From Glandiceps talaboti (taxonomy: Eukaryota > Hemichordata > Enteropneusta > Spengelidae): a stretch of 64,000 bases of DNA. The translations under genes and the position numbers were made by a program. The DNA is taken from positions 10,627,391 to 10,691,390 of the forward strand of contig NC_135564.1 of the NCBI RefSeq assembly GCF_964340395.1. Reading direction: 5' to 3'. Each line of letters starts with the position of its first letter. Within the stretch, counting starts at the first letter, position 1. The notes under the pieces are model-generated. The model saw only the letters and a list, made by a program, of their open reading frames with translations. It made no database searches and was not told the DNA's origin. Below, one piece after another: positions 50,819 to 60,500 of the stretch.

Positions 50819-51262
50819 TACAATGAAATTCAAATAACCAGCGTGAAAGGAATAGACACAACTGTGATTTCCAAGATCAATTCAATTGATAAGACCCCTG
50901 TATATAAACAATTACACTCTTTGGAAAGTCCCACCAACGGCTAAGTGTGGTATCTGGAGGTCGTAAAATGGATGTCTTGTGTTCAATCTCAGTCTAAGGT
51001 TCAATTCATTGTATTTCAAGATTGTCTATGATGGAAATATTGTTTCTAGTAACTTGGGTCGACTTCACTCAGTCTACATATTGGTGTAATTGTATTTTAT
51101 GACCTCCTGTTATCAGATACCACACTTGGCATTGGTTGTTTGAACTGGACTTTCAAGAGAGTGTAATTGCTTATATACAGAGAGGTCTTATCAAATGAGT
51201 TTATCTTAGAAAATCACAGTTCTGTCTATTCCTTTCACGATGGTCATTTGGATTTCATTGTA
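50819..51262. mobile_element. Foldback MITE-like element, family 5, long arms
   Basis: Arms of about 150 bp: TACAATGAAATTCAAATAAC...GTGAAAGGAATAGACA...AAGTGTGGTATCTG on the left (50819-50968) is mirrored on the right (51109-51262). No coding capacity. Confidence 0.85.
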
Positions 51263-53013
51263 TCACACTGCGTAGAACATTGGCGACAGTTCAACAAATT
51301 TCAAATAAAGGTCAATAATTATTCAAATTACTCATTAAAAACTAAATGATTTTATGATCAAGATAACTGTCAAAAAGAGTGATATCTTGCGATCAGTCAA
51401 CAAGCCACTGCAGGTAATAATACATTGCATGACAGTCAGGGTACAGGATACAAGTATATGGGAAGACTGTTCTAATTTGTATGATCACTGTTGAATCATA
51501 CACATGTGGCCACAATCCAATCGTTGATAGCAAGCGCCAGTGCTGCGAAGCTGCGCAAGTGAGCTAATACATGATTTATGTGTGTGAAGCAGCTGCTCCA
51601 CACTATGCCATTGAATTTTGATGAACAATCATGTAACACGTGGGTGCCGCCATGTTGAATTTGTGGTCTGCGCCATATTCGATTGGATCACTTTTTCCCA
51701 CGTGATAAACACATCATAATGATCTTGAGGATTGACAAACAAATAAAAAACAAAAGCAAACATGATAAACGGCAAACTCCCCCTTTAATACAAGGAGTAA
51801 ATACACGTGCACTACAAAGTGTTTGCCATAAAGGGCAGGCTTTATGAGATTGATAATCAGAGAGTGAGAATGGCGCCCTCTATGACCACATTTACATTAT
51901 GCTGCTTGATGAAAGTGCTAGCTGAGTATGCAAAATCACCAAAAATGTATTCATCTTTACACTGAAGTGGCCCCTTATAGCCTTATAACAATACCCCAAT
52001 ATCGTAGTAATAATAACCCTTGTGGTTCACTGCTATTCCAGAGACACACTATATATACTAATAATTTGTAACATATTTTATTCACAAATCAAGTTACATG
52101 AATTGTATCATGAACTCCATTCAAGTTACACAATACTGACCATGCATTCAAGTTGATCATACTGCCTCAAATCGAAACAGTATTTTTCAGTTACACAATT
52201 GCAGTAATAAATTTAAATTATCAATTCTAACTGGCGCGAGCTTAGGGGGCTAAGTCTAGTATAATATATATCTTTTCAAGGAGGAAAGTGCAAATTCTGC
52301 CGTTTCCCTCCAAAGTACATTGATTTGGAAAAATTCGGTCACCTTTACAATTATGTTATATATAATGTGTTGCAGACGTTCAAGTATTTATTGTTTAATG
52401 GCACTTGCGTTCCCGGACCACACGTACCTTCTCCTTTGTTTTAAATTGAGTGAAGCTTCACTATACAAAACAAGGTTCCTGGATAACAAGTCTTTGGTGG
52501 ATGTTATTTCTATATCTAGTATTATAAAGTTCAATTCTGGCAATATGGGTGTACGTGTAGATACTAGACACCTTAATTAAGTTGCATTGTATGGAGACAT
52601 TCCGTAGGCTGAATATGTATTTTTGTACGTACTTTTGTACTTTCTAAGATCAGTCAGGGATATCTCTGATAAATGGATACAAGTATTTTAGGGAAAACAC
52701 CCTTCAAACGCGTGTCCTGAAATATTGCCCCAGAAAACCTCTCTCCGACTCCTGGCCTTCTTTAGTTTGAGAGTGGGTTGCAAACAAACCTGTTTATACG
52801 TGCACCATGTAGTTCAAAGGTCATTTATCTAGATTGGGATAAAAAATGTCCCGGGGAATATTCCTGACTGAAGATAGAACAGCAAGCAGTCGGTCAAATT
52901 TTATGATGTTATTGGTTGGTTTGTTTGTTTGTTTTGAGGTTTAGGGGGTTTTTTTGGGGGGGATACTGTGTTTCACTTGCTTTCTTTGGTATTACATTTA
53001 GAAAGTACAGTGA

Positions 53014-54529
53014 TCAATTGCTATCATCCCCAACACTGCTTTGTCCAGGATTTTCATACTCGATTTCACCTTCATCTGTGATCTCAAAATGTATTGAATT
53101 GTCATTAATTTTGTCACAATCAACACAAACAATGTCCATTTGACCTGTGGCTTGTTCCTGGGCAGCAACAAGTTCTAATGGGGTCTCATCATGGTGAGAA
53201 CTAGAGATCTGTTCTGTGGACATTTGATCATTGGCAGTGACTGATGAACTCGATATGTTATCTTGCTCAGCAATGACAAGACTCTGTTCAGAAGGCAGTT
53301 GTTCGTGGACAGTAACCAACCCTGACTCTGTGCCATCTTGCTCAGAACTATCAATGATGTTCTCGAAGGGCAGTTGTCCTTGGGTAGTGACTGATGATGA
53401 TGATGATTGTTTGTTATCTTGCTCAGAACTGTTCTGTTCTATACCCACTGCTCCCAAAGATTGGTAATGTGTGTGTGATGAGGGAGGTTGGTTGAGATTG
53501 GTGTATATTGGATTATAATACTTGCTTCGGCATTGTCTTGCCATTGTCACAATATCATTACTGTGATCTGTAACTTCATAGACGTCATCATCATCGTCGT
53601 CATCATCATCATCATCATCATCATCCACTAGATTTTGTTCAGATTCAGGTGCAAGAAAACTACTCTCCGAGACAGAACTTACACGACCATTGTCTACATT
53701 GGGAATCTCATACTCTTCTTCGTTCACCAGCTCAGTGTCTAGCCACTCATAGTGCTCGTAGTCCTCATTCTCCTCTTGGATATCACCCTGTTGTCTGGCT
53801 GAACTCTTCGGCCTCGAGACCCATTCAGCCCTAACCTTCACACTGTCGAGCTGAACCAGACCTCTGCTGGTAGATGACTCACGGTATAAAGGCGCCATTC
53901 TATCCATGCTAAATTTTCTGTCTCTCTCCATGGGTAACAGTCGTCTTTGGCTTTGGGTGCATTTTGGACGTACTGACGGATCTTTGACATAATTTGGTTT
54001 GTGGGGATCGAAGGTGAGATCTTCATTGAAAACACAAGATTCTACCCGTAAACACGCTGCACCTCTGGCACCAGATTCGCCGTCATAAAACTCTGTATCA
54101 TTTTGTCGTCTGAAATCAGAGAGAGACTGACTTCTTTGAAACCTATCGCCCTCCATATCAATCCCATGTTGAACTTCTTTATTATTTGGCGACATATAAC
54201 TGCTTTGAGAATAATATTTCTTTTTCGAACCTATTTTCTTTATACTTGAGAAAAATTTCTTCACTCCACTGGGCTTCTTTACACTACCTGACCTACTACT
54301 TTCCTTCGTTTCCTCATCTCTTGGTCTGGAATACTCTAAGCCATCATCACCTAAGTGATACACCACGGTAGGCCTTCGGTGACTCTGTTCATAGTCATAA
54401 TCATGCTCCTTCTGGTCCATCGTTGTTCCCTTTGAATAATAGTTGCAAATTTGGTCATCATTCTCAAGTTCGTCATATATTCTGATCAGATTGGAAGGTC
54501 TTCTTGAAGAATTGAGAGGACGAGCAGAT
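53014..54529 (-). other. Disordered C-terminal tail exon with tyrosine docking motifs
   Basis: One exon encodes about 504 residues of low-complexity, charged sequence. Near its start is a polybasic patch (KKFFSSIKKIGSKKK) that could bind membrane lipid. Many tyrosines sit in short motifs: YSRP, YMSP, YEIP, YEVT, YTNL and YENP. The last two fit the Tyr-x-Asn pattern bound by the Grb2 SH2 domain when phosphorylated (family knowledge). There is an Asp run from a GAC/GAT microsatellite, and a degenerate repeat around EQD...SSVT...QLPSE. Stop at 53014-53016. This exon is reached in frame only if the upstream TA expansion is ignored. Confidence 0.75.
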
Positions 54530-57500
54530 CTGTAGAGAGAATTTGTGTTTATAGCAAACGAATATTGATAATAATGCATGCAGGTAAGAAACAGAAAGGT
54601 TATGTGCTGTAAAACATTTTGATAAACTGTTTACTCAAGATGAAACATCTACCCTGACAAGTTTAGTTTCTCAAGATGTACGCTAAGCCTCACTTGTACA
54701 AGGACTTCCAAGAATATTGATCTCGATGGCTTTATTCCAGAATACCATGGACATATCCACTCACCTTTGTTCGAAACATTCGATGATTTGTCTAAATGTT
54801 GGCCTTCTCGCTCGTTCACATAGCCACATTTTCTTCATTATATATACAACCAATCTGGACAATCGGGTGGTTGTATTTGATGTTCTCTCCGTCTCAATGA
54901 CTCCAAAGCCTACAAAAAAGTCACAATGATATGGTATAATCTACTGTTGTAAATCGATTTTTATGCCCTAGATCACTAAACCGCTACTTTTATCGTGGTC
55001 AAAAGCTGACATTAAATACACATATTGCAATTGTCAGTCAACAAAATATACAAAACAAACAAACGTACACTCTTTGCATTTGTTGGATGAGACAAGGTAA
55101 ACATGTTGTCATCACGAGGTTTTCCCCTAAACCCTCTTATCATCAAAAGGTTTCCCCTAAACCCTAGCAGGAACTCCCCAAAATAGTCGGACACATCTCA
55201 AGTGCTGTTGGGCTTCTTTACAAGATTTCAAAGTTGAGTAAGTAAGTTACCGAGGTATTATTCAATCACCCAAAATCGTATGTAAGCTTGTAGTTCAGCA
55301 ATCAATACAAGACTGCAAAAAAGCTGATTGGACTTTACTGTAATATAAGGTATCTTCTACCAGACATACTTGTTCTAGAGTCTTGTTAGGGTAAGGAACG
55401 ATAGCTTCATCAGGGATAGAGATGTCTACAGTCTGAGCATGGAAAGCTTCCCAACACACTTGTGCAAACATGAATACGTCTCCTTGCTGACTGAACATAC
55501 CATATTGTATAATTTCTGGTGGAGCCCTGTATCAAAATGTCATTTTATACTTAACACAGTTAATATTATCATTTCGTTATGATTGACGCATTATGTTATC
55601 TGAGCTTTAGAATCATTATGATATTCAAATGCGCTTAGGTAAGTATAGATTAACAAGGGGGGGGGGAATCAGACTTGGGCTGTTGCAAAATATGGCCCTC
55701 CCCTGATTCCGTCGTGCTAGAAAACGACCCTCCCTCAATTCCCTTTCTCCAAAACATGACCCTCCCCTATTGAAATATTTTTTTAACATGGTTTAAATGC
55801 TGTTAGGCATGGACTAGTACACTAGTCCCAGAATCAATGGTTTATAGGACTTGATCCCACCACTCCCAACACGTTGAATGTTTGAAAGGTATTGGTTATT
55901 TCCCAACTACTACCACTGGAGTGAATTTGTGTGAAATCGGTTGTTGTAATGAATATTCCGACATCACAAGAAATGGTGTCCTAATAAGAACAAAAAGCAT
56001 TAACTTTGTAATAATCTGCTAAGAGAATGGTATCACACACAGAAAAAAAGTGGCAATTATATGTGGAGCGAGATGATGAAATAATCAATTTTAGTAAAAA
56101 ACTATGATTCTTGACAGATGACTGGCGTTCTGTTTCAAATGCAGTTGATGAACTTGTTTGTAATAACGTGTCTGGTAACTGTACAATAGTATAAAAGACA
56201 GAGTTGATAACATAATTGGCTAACTTCAGTCACATGCCATTCGAGTTCGATAATTAGGCATGTTTGTGTGTTTAAAACCATATCATTGGTCAAATATAAA
56301 TTTTAAATATAATACGATTATTGTTGACGAACCATCGTTCTATGTCACGCTGTGTCTTCTGTACTTGGATGGCCTGGTCAGGTTGTGTGTCGTACAAGCG
56401 CACTTCCGGACAAAGAGCTCGACCCCAGCGAGATATTTTCGCAGTTTCATTACAAATTGTAATATAGCGAGCTTTCAGGCAACCGTGAACCCAGCCTGCC
56501 GAATGGGCGAAGGCCATACCACGTGCAACTTGACATAGATAACCAAGTATATCATCCACAGAAAGTCCTCCGATTTTACACTTTTCCAGTAGTGTTGTTC
56601 CACCATGATTCTTATATTCCTGACAGGTATCACAAGAACGAAGATAAACAGTACACACTGTCAGTATACTTTAACACAACTGTCTCTTTTACTGGCCCCA
56701 ATAAGAGCGTTTGCGTATAAAGTTTTAGAAGGTAATCTGTTCAACATGAGAACGGCAGATAATATTTCGGTCTGAAGGTGCAGACGCTCATAGTTCGGCT
56801 TTTGATTTTTGTAATTGTGATTTTCATTCAGACAGACATACTGAAATATATCTTGCAGAATCGCAGTTTCTAGGAAAATACTACTTTTGTCTGTCAAGTA
56901 ACTCGCATGCTTGGGCAACATGACCTACACCTACGGTATCCAGGATTTTTCTAACTGAACCAACTAAACTAGCGAGGATGCATGTGGATATTGAGCCATG
57001 GATTAAAGGAGCATGTAGTGCAAATGAAATGTTTAACACGCATTGGTATTCTCTCCTTACAAGGGCACGCTCTCCCTCAAACTAACACGGACACAAGTGT
57101 GATCATGTTGACTCGGACATTGTGATGATCACAGAGAAAAAAAGCTTCAAAGTAGACAAAAAATAGCCGAAGTTTAATAGAATATAAAGTTAAATTTACC
57201 TGTATGAGTATTTTCTCCTTACGATAGATAGTGGATATTTGGACGATATTGTCATGGAGAAGGGCTTTTAACGACTCATTATCATCTGGACTTCTTTCAT
57301 ACAAAACTTCCTCCACGTAGAACAGTCCATTCTGTTTAGTTAAACAGAATGAAAAGACATGAAGAAGTGACTTACAAAAGGTGTGTTGGATAAGGATTAA
57401 CATGTGCATATGCTAAACAGTGTTACCATCCAAAATATCGTATTTTGAAAAGTTGGGTTTGAATTAGATAATTTTTGCAATCTTGGCTAAAGGTCAAGCA

Positions 57501-60500
57501 ATCTTCCATTATAGTGATGTGGAGATTGGCACCCTTGAAACTCCCGGTTATGTGCCCTGACAAACACACGTCTGATATCGTCAGCACTTTTATATCGGAT
57601 GATGTTCGACCATGCAATTCTGTTAGGATATGATGACATTTATATGTGTATTGCTCTTATTTTAGAATCACATACTAGGGTGAAATTGTAAATAGAAGCA
57701 AAAAGGGGGCGATGTGCGAGTCGAGAGTTCTGTCATGGAGTTCAGTCTTATAGTGACTCTTGTGTAGACACTTGGATTGCCATCACTTGCATTTCATTCT
57801 CAAATTCTGGTAAATCGAAAATAATTCCCGATTTTCCCGAGCCTGTAAAGACCACACATGCAGAAAAACATAATTTTGTTTGAGTTATCTAGGTAAGTTC
57901 GGTTAGATTACCAAAAGCAAACCACTAGGTATAGTGGTTTGGCAACTCTACAACGTCAAACACTGATCTTGAAGAAAAAGACTGGTCCTAATTAACTAGT
58001 CCTGATGGTACTCATACAAGAACCAGGAAATTGAATCGTGTGCCTTTATTTTAATTGAGGAAGACAAACAATAGGGAAGTTAAATTGTAGATGTAATACT
58101 TGTTATCATAGAAATGTAGCTATCGGTCACAAATCCTTGTTTTTTCAGTGATGCTTCAAATATATCCGTAACAATCAGAAACAGATTGGGGATCACTTAC
58201 TTCTGATAGAGTTGGTTCATCGGGTCCAATGATTTCATCCAGTTTACACCATTGAATTTCAGGTTGTGTATCATACATTGACTGTACATTGATTGACTCT
58301 TGTAAATCTTCTGGAATATCCTGCGAGAGAGGAAGGTAAGGAAAGTTTGTCCACACTGCATATGTGTATTTGTGTCTGCACTATCAATCTTTGTAAATAA
58401 CTATGGAGAACAGTGACAGTGTCACCGATGACAAATTCGTAATTCTAGTATATCTATAATTTGACTATATTATGCCCTACTTTTTTGCAGTACTAGAATT
58501 GGTATTTATCATTTATCAGTGTTGTTTGGAACCACAGGGGCTTGTATTATTGCTTAGATTGCCGCTTTCTTAGGAAAATATCATACGAAGCTGCTACAAA
58601 ATTTTAATGTATCAATCTCTATACTATGTAGAAATCTCTCTTTTCTCCTTACAGGTATATAGTCAAAAGGTTGTTATATTTGTGGAGGTGGAGGGAAACA
58701 AGGAAAATGCAATTGGGGCCATGACTGTAGCTGAAATACAAGACCTCGCGACAAATTTAACTGTTCCGAGGTTTTATTGGTGATCCATTCGCTTAGACAT
58801 TAAACGGATACAAAAAATATTTCCATGGCATGTTATGAAGGATTGAGAATTGTGTTTCGATATTGATTAAAATAAAAAGATAGACGTGCGTACATACACC
58901 TATCCATGCAGGCACGCATGCAGGCAGGCAGGTTGGTATGCATGCATGCATGCAGGCATGCATGCATGCATCCATACATGCATGCATCCATCCATCCATA
59001 TCTACATACAAACATGAAGACATGCATCCATGCATACATACATACATACATACATACATACATGCATACATACATACATACATACATACATACATACACA
59101 CACACATACATACATACATACATACATACATACATACATACATACATACATACATACATACATAGTTTTTGACGTGATTTACGGCATTCGTCTTCATACA
59201 TTTCTAAGCTTGTATGGAGCTGTGTTGCTGTTTGACGGGAACTTGGTTGTGATATGAATCCCCCTTTAAGGAGCATGAATATGTCATCAGGAATCGAAGG
59301 AGGTTGCTTCAATCTATAGCCCCAGATTACGTATTGTAAAATTTCCTCAATACTTTTGCTTTGAAGCTCTGTGTAAGGTGGGCATCCGTATGTGAGGACT
59401 TCATAGGCCAGACATGAACACATCCAGGCGTCAGAATGTTCCGAATACGTGTAACTTAGTAACGATTCTGGTGCAGAATATCTTACTGGTATCTGGTCTT
59501 CTTTTTCACCTATAAAATGTAAAAGCACCAAATGAAAACTTTCCTAAATAGCTAAGAATTACGCATTTTGGTCCTAAGAATTCGCTTTATGTTCTTACAG
59601 CTACATTCCTCCATTAGCGCCTTAACTTTTTAACATGCTGGAAAAGAAATAAAATGAGCAACACCCCTATCAACTATACTCGTAGTGTCGTCGATTAGCA
59701 AGGAGAATTTGACAACTGACCCTGATGGTCATATAGGAAATTGTGAACGAAATAACACATTTCATCTTAGTTAATATTGATGTAATGTGCACTTGAATTC
59801 ATAAGTGCATCAGAACATGCAGCCCATTCTCTGTAGAAGTAGACAGATTTAGTTTCCATATGCTATAGTTTATACTCTACTGGGTATAGGTTTAATCATA
59901 GCGATGGATGTCGTTAGGAATCTTCCTCATACATCCATGATCATAGAGACTGTACCCGAGACGGTGGAATCTGTGATTTAATGACATGCAATGGTTGCGA
60001 TTCCGCCATTTATGATGCACGAGAAATGGCTTTAGATGGATGCATTGTCTGTTCACTAAAAGCAAATCAACAAGTGGCAAACCTTTTATTTCCTTTTTAT
60101 CGATACGTTGGTACACCTCATCTCCATCTTGGCTATCCACACTTGCCATACGACGTCGAGTTCGTCTAGCCAGCCAGAAGTTGTGGTACTTTACTACATA
60201 CACATTGTTAGGTAGTTCCTGTACATAGAAATTACTCGATACAATGTCACGCAACACGATATCCTTGGAATGACAATACTTTACAGCATTCAGCATCGGC
60301 AGAAGCACGTTTTTTATGAGATTCAGGACGTCGAGCGGATGTCTTTGCTTGCGATGTCTGCGGAGGTATTCCAGAGCATCTTCTTTGTAGGACTCTAACA
60401 TCATAAACTGTGGTCTAGGTTGTGATTGGTAGCATAGCAAGTCCACGACATTCGAGTGTACAGTAACATCGAGCAAGACCTGTAATTCATTTCGAAAATG

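Larger units (their letters stand above)
45475..53013. other. Intergenic region, mostly unique AT-rich DNA with scattered repeats
   Basis: No gene supported apart from possible 5' UTR exons of the secreted-protein gene. Repeats: CA array (45910-45960), decayed element (46160-46400), 70-bp duplication (46490-46630), GTCT array (46957-47020), foldback half-copy (47765-47895), CT array (49254-49338), AT array (49682-49741) and a long foldback element (50819-51262). Confidence 0.55.

Noticed and set aside
57423-57617. Open frame VCLSGHITGSFKGANL considered as glycine-loop exon of pseudokinase 2
   Set aside because: Exons 58201-58320 and 57200-57331 join in phase and already give a continuous N-lobe; including this piece would interrupt it.
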